From assembly GCA_004362315.1 (NCBI GenBank), contig SNWL01000003.1, positions 558,001-622,000 of the forward strand: a stretch of DNA of 64,000 nt. The letters are read 5' to 3'. The notes under the pieces are model-generated. The model did no database searches. It was given only the letters and a program-made list of their open reading frames with translations, and was not told the origin of the DNA. Below are positions 25,023-33,217 of this stretch, piece by piece. Each line of letters begins with the position of its first letter. Position 1 is the stretch's first letter. The position numbers were made by a program, and so were the translations under genes. The DNA is from Mycobacterium sp. BK086 (GTDB lineage Bacteria > Actinomycetota > Actinomycetes > Mycobacteriales > Mycobacteriaceae).

Positions 25023-26225
25023 ATTAATGTACAACCACTTTCACTGGGCATTCTCGCTCGCTCCCGCAAGGAGAATGAGCGGCGTTTGCCGATCCATCCG
25101 GCACATCTGAGCAGGATCGACCCAGCGCTGCGATCGCGGATATTCCTCGAACACGGCTATGGCTCGGACTTCGGAGCCACAGATGACGCGCTGCGCGACC
25201 TTGTCGGTGGAGTCTGCACCCGCACCGAGCTCCTGGCCGACTGCGACATCATTCTCCTTCCCAAAGTCCAGGCCGAAGATCTCGCGGAAGTCAATGAGCG
25301 GCAAGTGGTTTTGGGGTGGCCACACTGCGTACAAGATACCGCGCTCACCCAGGTCGCCATCGACCGTCGGCTGACACTGATTGCCTTTGAGGCGATGAAT
25401 CACTGGCGCGCCGACGGTGGGTTCGGGTTGCACGTCTTTCACAAGAACAACGAACTCGCGGGCTACTGCTCGGTGTTGCACGCGATGGAACTGATCGGGG
25501 TCACCGGCAGCTACGGCCGCCGCCTGCGTGGCGCCGTCATCGGCTTCGGCGCGACCGCACGAGGTGCCGTCACCGCCCTGAACGCCCACGGCGTCGACGA
25601 CGTTCGGGTCCTCACTAACCGTGACGTCGCCGCCGTCGGCTCGCCGATCCCCTCCACACAGATCATCCAAATGGGACAACACCCGGACAGGCCCGACCAG
25701 GTCTGGGCCGACGCCGCGGACGGACCAGTCCCGGTGGCCCGCTACCTCGCGGACAACGATATCGTCGTCAACTGCGTTCTGCAGGATCCCGCCGCGCCGC
25801 TGATCTTCGTCACCGAGGAGGAGCTGGGCGAGTTCGTCCCGGGCAGCCTGATCGTCGACGTCTCGTGTGACGTGGACATGGGCTTCAGTTGGGCCCGGCC
25901 GACCTCGTTCACCCACCCGATCGTCGAGGTGGCCGAAGGCGTGCATTACTACGCCGTCGACCACAGCCCGTCCTATTTGTGGAACTCGGCGACCTGGGAG
26001 ATCAGCGAGGCGCTGTTGCCCCACCTCGAGGTCCTCCTGGCCGGGCCTGCGGCGTGGAAAAGCAGCCCGACGATCTCGCGCGCCATCGAGATTCGCGACG
26101 GGATCGTGCTGAATCCAAAGATTCTGTCGTTCCAACATCGCGACGAGTCCTATCCGCACGCCGTTCGTGTCGGCCGACACCGCACGCACGTGTCAAAGTC
26201 GTTGGGCGCGTTGGCTGCGAACTGA
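25023..26225 (+). CDS. N5-(carboxyethyl)ornithine synthase / alanine dehydrogenase-like protein
   Basis: The conserved N-terminus (LGILARSRKENERRLPIHP) begins upstream of the first ordinary start codon in frame (TTG 25086), which would remove the Lys/Arg residues that hold the substrate carboxylate in this family. The best in-frame start is ATT at 25023, with AAAGG 9 bases upstream, giving 400 residues; a lost base after the out-of-frame ATG at 25027 is the alternative. Later motifs: LLPKVQAEDL, LIAFEAMNHWR, NELAGYCSVLHAMELIG, the Rossmann loop GAVIGFGATARGAV (about 160-173) and DVSCDVDMGFSWARPTSF. Likely an NAD(P)-dependent reductive amination or dehydrogenase reaction. Exact substrate uncertain. 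Confidence 0.78.
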   Translation: MNVQPLSLGILARSRKENERRLPIHPAHLSRIDPALRSRIFLEHGYGSDFGATDDALRDLVGGVCTRTELLADCDIILLPKVQAEDLAEVNERQVVLGWPHCVQDTALTQVAIDRRLTLIAFEAMNHWRADGGFGLHVFHKNNELAGYCSVLHAMELIGVTGSYGRRLRGAVIGFGATARGAVTALNAHGVDDVRVLTNRDVAAVGSPIPSTQIIQMGQHPDRPDQVWADAADGPVPVARYLADNDIVVNCVLQDPAAPLIFVTEEELGEFVPGSLIVDVSCDVDMGFSWARPTSFTHPIVEVAEGVHYYAVDHSPSYLWNSATWEISEALLPHLEVLLAGPAAWKSSPTISRAIEIRDGIVLNPKILSFQHRDESYPHAVRVGRHRTHVSKSLGALAAN

Positions 26226-26239
26226 ACGCTATCCTCCAG

Positions 26240-26797
26240 ATGATGCGCGATCGGACTGTGAATCCATCCGGCCTCGAGCTCGGCAACGTCGCCCATACCG
26301 ACGTCGACGAGCTCGCCGAACTGGCCGCCGCCACGTTCCCGCTGGCCTGCCCGCCCTCGGTACCACCCGACGATGTCGCGGCGTTCATCGCCGCGAACCT
26401 GTCCCGCGCGCGCTTCGCGGACTACCTCGCCGACCCGTCGCGCACCGTGCTCGCCGCTCGCGACGGCGGCCGCATCGTCGGCTATGCCATCCTCGTCGAC
26501 GGGATCGGCCAGGACCCCGACGTCGCCCACGCGGTGACAGTACGGCCCGCGGTGGAGCTGTCGAAGATCTACGTGCTGGCCGCTAGTCACGGTTCGGGTG
26601 CCTCCGCCGCGCTGATGGCTACCGCCGTCGAGCGAGCCACCGCCGCCGGAGCCCGCTGCCTGTGGCTGGGCGTGAACCAGAAAAACGAACGCGCGCAACG
26701 GTTCTATGCCAAGCATGCTTTCACCGTCGCCGGTACCAAGACGTTCCCGATGGGCGCACACATCGAGCAGGACTTCATCTTGGTCCGACCGCTCTGA
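26240..26797 (+). CDS. GNAT family N-acetyltransferase (Rv2669-like)
   Basis: 185 residues from ATG at 26240; GTG at 26258 is another candidate. The GNAT core is visible: IVGYAILVDGI (beta 4), VELSKIYVLAASHGSGASAA (acetyl-CoA pyrophosphate loop, about 112-131), ALMATAVERATAAGARCLWL, and NERAQRFYAKHAFTVAGTKT. Substrate unknown. By gene order it corresponds to Rv2669 and starts the conserved block that continues to the window end. It is 15 bases downstream of the dehydrogenase-like gene. Confidence 0.88.
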   Translation: MMRDRTVNPSGLELGNVAHTDVDELAELAAATFPLACPPSVPPDDVAAFIAANLSRARFADYLADPSRTVLAARDGGRIVGYAILVDGIGQDPDVAHAVTVRPAVELSKIYVLAASHGSGASAALMATAVERATAAGARCLWLGVNQKNERAQRFYAKHAFTVAGTKTFPMGAHIEQDFILVRPL

Positions 26798-26900
26798 TCT
26801 GGGACTCTGCGCCGACAAACGCCCCTGGTTTAGCGAACTGGTCGTAATGTGAACCCCGTTGGCTGATCACCCTGGCCGGATCTAGCCGAAAGGACACTTG

Positions 26901-29900
26901 GTGGACGTTGGCTCGGTCTCCGGCCCGGACGACCATGTCGGTCGCGATCTGTCGCAGGTGGACTGGGCGGCGACCCCGCTGGGAGTGTCGTCCGAGTGGC
27001 CCCAGAGCCTGCGAACCGCCGTCAGCATCATGCTGTCCTCCCGCTTCGCCATGTGGATGGCCTGGGGCCCTGACCTCACGTTCTTCTGCAACGACGCCTA
27101 CCGACGCGACACCCTGGGCCGCAAATACCCCTGGGCTCTGGGCCGGCCCGCTCGCGAGGTGTGGGCCGAGATCTGGGACGACATCGGCCCCCGGATCGAC
27201 CGGGTGCTGGCTGCAGCGGAGTCGACCTGGGACGAGGCTCTGCTGCTGTTCCTCGAGCGTTCGGGGTACCCCGAGGAGACCTATCACACCTTCTCCTACA
27301 GCCCGCTACGCGACGAGGCCGGGCAGGTCGTCGGGATGCTGTGCGTCGTCAGCGAGGACACCGACCGGGTGATCGGTGAGCGGCGGATGGGCACGCTGCG
27401 CCACCTCGGGTCCGACCCGTCGGTCGCGCGCACCGAGAGCGAGATGCTGGCCTTCGTCGCTCGCCAACTCGAGGGCAACCCCCGCGATCTTCCGTTCACG
27501 CTGACGTACCTGTTCGACGACGACGGCAACGCGCAATTGGCACAGACCACCGGCATATCCGCCGCCCATCCGGCCGCACCGGCGACGCTGCCCGGCGGCG
27601 GCACCTGGGTGTGGCCGGTCGGCGAGCCCGCCCGCGGCCACTCCGTACTCGTCGATCTCGACGGGCCGCCGTTCACCGATCTCCCGACCGGCCAGTGGCC
27701 GGATCCCCCGCGCCAAGCGCTCGTCACACCGCTTCAGGCGCAAGGCGGTACACCGTCGGGCTTTTTGGTCGCCGCCCTGAATCGCTACCGCCCGCTCGAC
27801 GACGAGTACCGCGGTTTCATCAGCCTGGTCGCGGGCCATATCGCAACCGGTATCTCCAGCGCCCGCAGTTTCCGCCAGCAGCAGCTCCGAGCCGAGGAAC
27901 TCGCCGAGCTGGACCGCGCCAAGACGACGTTCTTCTCCAACATCAGCCACGAGTTCCGCACCCCGATCACCCTGATCCTGGGACCCGTTGCCGAACTGCG
28001 CGCGCACTCGCCGGGACTCGACGAGCACGCCCATCAGGAACTCGACGTGATTCAGCGCAACGGGTTGCGGCTGGCCAAACTGGTGAACACGCTGCTGGAC
28101 TTCTCCCGCATCGAAGCCAATCGGGTGCAGGCCCACTACGAGCCGGTGGACCTCGCCGAGGTGACCGCCGAACTGGCCAGTGTGTTCCGCTCGGCGATCG
28201 ACCGCGCGGGGCTGCGGATGGTCGTCGACTGCCGATCCGTCGAGGATCCGGTCTATCTGGATCGCGACATGTGGGAAAAGGTCATCCTCAACCTGCTGTC
28301 CAACGCGTTGAAGTACACCTTCACCGGCACCATCACGGTGCGGGTGGTCCGCGAGGGCGACGAAGCGGTGGTGACCGTCGCCGACACCGGCATCGGCGTG
28401 CCCGCGGTCGAGATGCCCCGGTTGTTCGAGCGGTTCCACCGGATCGAGAGCGCGCGCGCCCGCTCCACCGAGGGCAGCGGTATCGGGCTGGCCCTGGTCA
28501 AGGAACTCGTGGGTTTGCACGGCGGCGAGATCACCGCAGAGAGCGTCGAAGGCGCGGGCACGACGTTCTCGATCCGGCTGCCGATGGGATCGGCCCACCT
28601 TCCGGCCGACGCCCTCATCGCGGCCGGGACCGAACGGATGTCCTCCGGTATCGCCGAACCCTTCGTGCAGGAAGCCCTGCGCTGGCTGCCCGACGATCAC
28701 GCCGACCAGCTACCTGAGGTCGCCGAACGCCCGCCATCGATCGTCGCGCCGAGCCATGTGCTGGTGGCCGACGACAACGCCGACATGCGCGAATATCTCG
28801 TCCGGCTGCTGCGCGGCGCCGGCTACCGGGTGGACGCGGTCGCCGACGGGCACCAGGCGCTGGACCGCATCCGGGCCGAACTGCCCGACGTGGTCGTCAG
28901 CGATGTGATGATGCCGCGACTGGATGGGCTGTCTCTGGTCACCGCGTTGCGGACCGATCCGCGTACCGTTGGCGTGCCGGTGCTGCTGCTGTCGGCCCGG
29001 GCCGGCCAGGAAGCCTCCGTCGAAGGACTCAACGCAGGCGCCGACGACTATTTGGTGAAACCCTTCGCCGCGGCCGACCTGCTGGCGCGGGTGCGGGCCA
29101 ATATCGAGCTGGCCCGGCTTCGCACGCACCACAGCCGCTGGCGCACAGCGCTGGTGGAGTCGCTGCAGGAGGCATTCTTCGTCTGCGACGAAGTCGGTGC
29201 CGTGATCGAGATCAACAACGCGTTCACCGAGATCCTCGGCTTCGGCCCCGAAGACCTGCCCTACGCGCCAGAGCACCCCTGGTGGCCCAACGCCGAAACC
29301 CAACCCGAAGCACACCGGCTGATCGTCGAGGCGTTCTCCGGCATCCCCGACAAACCGCTTGGCAGCTACACGATTCCGGTGAATCATCGCGACGGCCACC
29401 GGGTGTGGATCACCGCGAACATCGCCCACGCCGAAGACCCCGACACCGGCCGCGACGTGATGGTCGGGACGTTCCGCGACGTCACGCTCGAGCACTACAG
29501 TGGGCAGCGTCAGATCGCCCTTTCTGCACTGAATCAGCAACTCGCACAAGCAGATACCGTTGACGATGCGTTGCGCGGCGCGATCGAGCAGCTGCGCGCC
29601 CAGTGGTCGGCAGACCGTATCCTGGCCGCCGTCTTCCCCGTCCGCAGCGCTGCGGCCGCGTCGGAGTCAGACCCTCCGGAACTGTTCGGCGACATCGACG
29701 AAGGGTTGTGGGCCACCGTGCCCGAGGCGGTCCGGGACCGGATCACCACGCTGGGCAGCACCGCCGATCTGCTGGCCACCGACGCCGGCATCACGGGTTC
29801 GGCAGGCATCGCGCTGCAACACCCACGCGGCATCCTGGTGATCTGGATCGACCTGCCCGCGGAGCGGCCGTTCACCACCGAAGACCAGACCCTGCTCACA

Positions 29901-31034
29901 GTGCTCGCCGGCCGACTCGGGCAGGGCCTGCAACGCGTCCACCAGGTCGACCAGCAGCGGGAAACGGCTCTGGCGCTTCAACACTCGATCCTGGGACCGG
30001 CCTCCCTGCCCGCCGGCTTCGCGGTGCGCTACCAGCCCGCGTCACACCCGCTCCAGGTGGGCGGCGACTGGTACGACGTGATCGCTCTCGATGACGGCCG
30101 CATCGCTCTCGTGGTCGGTGACTGCGTCGGCCACGACCTGGCCGCCGCCACTGTGATGGGTCAGCTGCGCAGCGCCTGTCGCGCGCTGCTGCTCGAGAAG
30201 TCCGGTCCCGCCGCGGCATTGGCGGGACTGGACCGCTTCGCGGCGCGACTGCCGGGTGCGCAGTCCACCACCGCATTCTGCGCCGTGCTGAACCCCGACA
30301 CCGGCGAACTCGCCTACTCCAGTGCCGGGCACCCGCCGGCGATCATGGTCTGCGCCGACGGCACCACCCACCTTCTCGAGGGCGGGCATTCCATCGCCCT
30401 GGGCATCCGGCCGGACCGGGTTCGCCCCGAGGCCCACGTGACGGTGCCGGCGCAGTCGACCCTGCTGCTCTACACCGACGGACTGATCGAACGCAGGCGT
30501 CACTCGCTTGACGAGGGAATCAACCAGGCGGCCAACCTGATTCGCGACGACAGCGCGCTGGACCTCGACCCGCTGGCCGACCAGATCATGCAAACCCTTG
30601 CCCCGCCGGGCGGCTACCAGGACGACGTCGCCCTGCTGCTCTACCGCCATCCCGCGCCGCTGAACGTGATCATCCCGGCCGATGCCATACACCTGGCCCC
30701 CGCACGCGCCGCGCTGCGCGAGTGGCTGAACTCGGCCGGGATCGACCACGATCAGGCGCAGGACGTTCTGGTGGCCGCGGGTGAGGCCGTCACCAACTCC
30801 ATCGAACACGGGTATCGCCACATCGAGGGCGGCACCATCACGCTGCAGGCCACCTCGGAGGTCGACCAGCTGCGCCTGACGATCACCGACACCGGCGCGT
30901 GGAAGCCCAAAGACACCGGATACAGCCACCGCGGCAAGGGCATTCAGATCATGCAGGCGCTGATGGAAGATGTCTCGATCCTGCGGGACACCACCGGCAC
31001 CATCGTGCACCTCGCGACCAGGATCCGCCGATGA
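26901..31034 (+). CDS. Giant hybrid sensor: histidine kinase, receiver, PAS, PP2C phosphatase and anti-sigma kinase
   Basis: 1377 residues from GTG at 26901 (AAGGA 6 bases upstream; TTG at 26898 possible). Domain order: PAS-like sensor (1-155), GAF-like (about 165-320), HisKA with SNISHEFRTPITLILG (His about 350), HATPase with LLSNALKYTF and GSGIGLALVKEL (about 455-565), receiver with VADDNADMREYL, VVSDVMMPRLDG and YLVKPFAAADL (about 615-735), PAS (740-860), GAF-like (870-1020), PP2C/SpoIIE phosphatase with VGGDWYDVIALDDG, YTDGLIERR and DDVALLLYR (about 1045-1235), and an RsbW-type HATPase with AAGEAVTNSIEHGYR (about 1290). No transmembrane segment. It resembles Rv1364c (PAS-PP2C-HATPase-STAS) with an added phosphorelay. 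Overlaps the STAS gene by ATGA. Confidence 0.93.
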   Translation: MDVGSVSGPDDHVGRDLSQVDWAATPLGVSSEWPQSLRTAVSIMLSSRFAMWMAWGPDLTFFCNDAYRRDTLGRKYPWALGRPAREVWAEIWDDIGPRIDRVLAAAESTWDEALLLFLERSGYPEETYHTFSYSPLRDEAGQVVGMLCVVSEDTDRVIGERRMGTLRHLGSDPSVARTESEMLAFVARQLEGNPRDLPFTLTYLFDDDGNAQLAQTTGISAAHPAAPATLPGGGTWVWPVGEPARGHSVLVDLDGPPFTDLPTGQWPDPPRQALVTPLQAQGGTPSGFLVAALNRYRPLDDEYRGFISLVAGHIATGISSARSFRQQQLRAEELAELDRAKTTFFSNISHEFRTPITLILGPVAELRAHSPGLDEHAHQELDVIQRNGLRLAKLVNTLLDFSRIEANRVQAHYEPVDLAEVTAELASVFRSAIDRAGLRMVVDCRSVEDPVYLDRDMWEKVILNLLSNALKYTFTGTITVRVVREGDEAVVTVADTGIGVPAVEMPRLFERFHRIESARARSTEGSGIGLALVKELVGLHGGEITAESVEGAGTTFSIRLPMGSAHLPADALIAAGTERMSSGIAEPFVQEALRWLPDDHADQLPEVAERPPSIVAPSHVLVADDNADMREYLVRLLRGAGYRVDAVADGHQALDRIRAELPDVVVSDVMMPRLDGLSLVTALRTDPRTVGVPVLLLSARAGQEASVEGLNAGADDYLVKPFAAADLLARVRANIELARLRTHHSRWRTALVESLQEAFFVCDEVGAVIEINNAFTEILGFGPEDLPYAPEHPWWPNAETQPEAHRLIVEAFSGIPDKPLGSYTIPVNHRDGHRVWITANIAHAEDPDTGRDVMVGTFRDVTLEHYSGQRQIALSALNQQLAQADTVDDALRGAIEQLRAQWSADRILAAVFPVRSAAAASESDPPELFGDIDEGLWATVPEAVRDRITTLGSTADLLATDAGITGSAGIALQHPRGILVIWIDLPAERPFTTEDQTLLTVLAGRLGQGLQRVHQVDQQRETALALQHSILGPASLPAGFAVRYQPASHPLQVGGDWYDVIALDDGRIALVVGDCVGHDLAAATVMGQLRSACRALLLEKSGPAAALAGLDRFAARLPGAQSTTAFCAVLNPDTGELAYSSAGHPPAIMVCADGTTHLLEGGHSIALGIRPDRVRPEAHVTVPAQSTLLLYTDGLIERRRHSLDEGINQAANLIRDDSALDLDPLADQIMQTLAPPGGYQDDVALLLYRHPAPLNVIIPADAIHLAPARAALREWLNSAGIDHDQAQDVLVAAGEAVTNSIEHGYRHIEGGTITLQATSEVDQLRLTITDTGAWKPKDTGYSHRGKGIQIMQALMEDVSILRDTTGTIVHLATRIRR

Positions 31035-31345
31035 GCACGCCACTGACCGTTCGCATCGACCGCGGGGCCGACGGTCATCTGGTGTTGTCCGCCCGCGGGG
31101 AGATCGACGCCAGCAATGTCGCCGACTTCGCCCAGGCACTCGACGCCGGCACGGGCGGCGACTCCGAAACCCTGACCGTCGACCTCAGCGCGGTCGAATA
31201 TCTGGACAGTGCGGCGATCAATGCCCTTGCGCCCCATGCGGAAACCCTGCAGATCATCGCCAACCCGGTGTTGCTTCGTGTGCTCACGGTCAGCGGCCTT
31301 GCCGAGCTCGCGAAGATCCGGCCGGCGTCCCCCTCGGAGGGCTGA
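31031..31345 (+). CDS. STAS domain anti-sigma factor antagonist
   Basis: 104 residues. ATG at 31031 overlaps the stop of the giant sensor gene (ATGA). The STAS core is clear: LVLSARGEIDASNVADFAQA (about 19-38), LTVDLSAVEYLDSAAINAL (about 53-71) with the phosphorylatable Ser in DSAAI, and a C-terminal LLRVLTVSGLAELAKI. It would be phosphorylated by the RsbW-like kinase and dephosphorylated by the PP2C domain encoded just upstream. In Rv1364c the equivalent domain is fused; here it is a separate protein. No sigma factor gene is adjacent, so the controlled sigma factor is elsewhere. Confidence 0.92.
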   Translation: MSTPLTVRIDRGADGHLVLSARGEIDASNVADFAQALDAGTGGDSETLTVDLSAVEYLDSAAINALAPHAETLQIIANPVLLRVLTVSGLAELAKIRPASPSEG

Positions 31346-31346
31346 A

Positions 31347-32363
31347 CTACAGTCCCCCGGGGCTGGTCAGCGCCAGCAGCCGTGATGTCGCCCGCAGGTA
31401 CTTCTTGCGATAGCCACCCGCCAGCATCTCCTCGGAGAAGACGGTGTCCAACTTGGCGCCCGATGCCACCACCGGAATGCCGGCGTCGTACAGCCGGTCG
31501 GTCAACGCCACCAGTCGCAGCGCCACATTCTGGTCGTCGATCGGATGCACGCCGGTGATGTAGACCTGCGAAACGCCTTCGATCAGGGTGAGATAGCGCG
31601 ACGGGTGCATCGTCGCCAGATGCGCGCACAGCGCGTCGAAATCGTCGAGGGTGGCGCCCGGCACCTCGGCCGCCCGCTCGGCCACCGCCTCGTCGGACAG
31701 CGGCTCCGGAGCCGGCGGCAGTCCACGATGACGGTAGTCCGGCCCCTCGATCCGCACCGTGGTGAAAATGCTTGCCAGGGTGTTGATTTCACGCAGGAAG
31801 TCCTGGGCCGCAAAGCGCCCCTCCCCGAGTTGCTCGGGCAGTGTGTTCGACGTCGCGGCGATCGACACACCGCGCTCCACGAGCTGAGACAGCAGCCGCG
31901 AGATCAGCGTCGTGTTGCCCGGGTCGTCGAGCTCGAACTCGTCGATGCACACCACCACGTACTCGGCCAGCAGGTCGATGCACTCGACGAAACCGAAGAC
32001 ACCGGCCAGCTGGGTCAGCTCCCCGAACGTCGCGAACGCCTTGGGATGTTCGGCCGAATCGGGCAGCTGCCGATACGACGACGCCAGCAGATGCGTCTTG
32101 CCGACACCGAACCCGCCGTCGAGGTAGATGCCGACCCCGGGCAGGGTTTCGCGCTTGCCGAACAGCTTCTTCTTGCCCGCCCGGCGCCGCTCGGCCTCCT
32201 CGCAGAACGCCCGGCACGCATCCACCGCGGCGGCCTGAGTGGGCTCGGCGGGGTCGGGGCGATAGGTCTCGAAACGAACGTCGGCGAACGTGGGTGGCGG
32301 GATGAGCTGGGCCACCAGCCGTTCCGGAGAGACCGTCGGATGCCGATCGACGAGGCGGTCCAT
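31347..32363 (-). CDS. ZapE/AFG1-type ATPase (Rv2670c-like)
   Basis: 338 residues from ATG at 32363 (MDRLVDRHPTVSPERL). AFG1-like P-loop ATPase: Walker A GVGIYLDGGFGVGKTHLLAS (about 74-93), Walker B YVVVCIDEFELDDPGN (about 135-150), and sensor region VSIAATSNTLPEQLGEG. The N-terminal ADVRFETYRPDP is typical. E. coli ZapE is linked to Z-ring stability and the mitochondrial relative to protein quality control; the mycobacterial role is not established. Divergent from the RibD-like gene (35 bases between starts) and convergent with the STAS gene 1 base away. Confidence 0.9.
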   Translation of the reverse strand: MDRLVDRHPTVSPERLVAQLIPPPTFADVRFETYRPDPAEPTQAAAVDACRAFCEEAERRRAGKKKLFGKRETLPGVGIYLDGGFGVGKTHLLASSYRQLPDSAEHPKAFATFGELTQLAGVFGFVECIDLLAEYVVVCIDEFELDDPGNTTLISRLLSQLVERGVSIAATSNTLPEQLGEGRFAAQDFLREINTLASIFTTVRIEGPDYRHRGLPPAPEPLSDEAVAERAAEVPGATLDDFDALCAHLATMHPSRYLTLIEGVSQVYITGVHPIDDQNVALRLVALTDRLYDAGIPVVASGAKLDTVFSEEMLAGGYRKKYLRATSRLLALTSPGGL

Positions 32364-32398
32364 GACACGCACTGTATCGACGTGTTGGAATCGTGCGC

Positions 32399-33181
32399 AT
32401 GGCCGACCCAAGCCCCGATGACCCGGATGGGACGCACTTCACACTCAGTGATGGTGGAGCAGTCGACGATGACCGCCTCGCCGAGCTCTACGCCTACCCC
32501 GCGGAACTGACCCGCTGCCTGGTGCGCGGCAACATGATCACCAGCCTCGACGGCGGCGCCGCCACCGACGGCACCTCCGGCGGACTCGGCGGCGCCGGCG
32601 ACCGGCGGGTGTTCCTGCAGCTGCGCGAGCTCGCCGACGTCATCGTCGTCGGCGCAGGCACCGCCCGCGCCGAGAACTACTCGGGTGCCCAGATGAGCGT
32701 CCCCGACCGCGCCGACCGGCAACGACGCGGCCAGGGTGAGGTGCCGCCCATCGCGTTGGTCACCCGCTCCGGCGCGATCGACCCCGACCTGCCGGTGCTG
32801 ACCCGCACCGAGGTGGCCCCACTGGTCCTCACATGCGACAACGCCCTCGCCGACACCCGTTCTCGATTGGGCGGCGCCGCCGAGGTGATCGCCTGCTCCG
32901 CGGCCGATCCCGCCGCGGTCGACCCGGCTGCCATGCTGACCGCCCTGTCCGACCGCGGGCTCTATCGGGTGCTGTGCGAAGGCGGTCCGAGCCTGATGGG
33001 CACGTTCGTCGACAACGGTCTGCTCGACGAGCTGTGCCTGACCACCGCACCGAAGCTGGTCGGCGGCGCGGCGCCGCGGATCGTCGCCGGCTCCGGGTCG
33101 GTGCTGACCGACATGCGCCGCGCACACCTGATGTTCGACGCCGAGGGCTATCTGTACGGGCGGTATACGCGCGTCGGCTGA
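32399..33181 (+). CDS. RibD C-terminal-like reductase (Rv2671-like)
   Basis: 260 residues from ATG at 32399; GTG at 32393 is a weaker option. It has the RibD-C/DHFR-like fold without the deaminase half: LVRGNMITSLDGGAATDGTS (about 40-59), DVIVVGAGTARAENYSG (NADPH loop, about 80-97), and RVLCEGGPSLMGTFVDNGLL (about 190-210), with LCLTTAPKLVGG. In M. tuberculosis the Rv2671 product can replace dihydrofolate reductase and give resistance to antifolates, according to published work as I recall it. NADPH-dependent and cytosolic. Confidence 0.9.
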   Translation: MADPSPDDPDGTHFTLSDGGAVDDDRLAELYAYPAELTRCLVRGNMITSLDGGAATDGTSGGLGGAGDRRVFLQLRELADVIVVGAGTARAENYSGAQMSVPDRADRQRRGQGEVPPIALVTRSGAIDPDLPVLTRTEVAPLVLTCDNALADTRSRLGGAAEVIACSAADPAAVDPAAMLTALSDRGLYRVLCEGGPSLMGTFVDNGLLDELCLTTAPKLVGGAAPRIVAGSGSVLTDMRRAHLMFDAEGYLYGRYTRVG

Positions 33182-33217
33182 GTCGTACTGGGCGGCGGTA
33201 TCGCTACTGTGGTGGGC

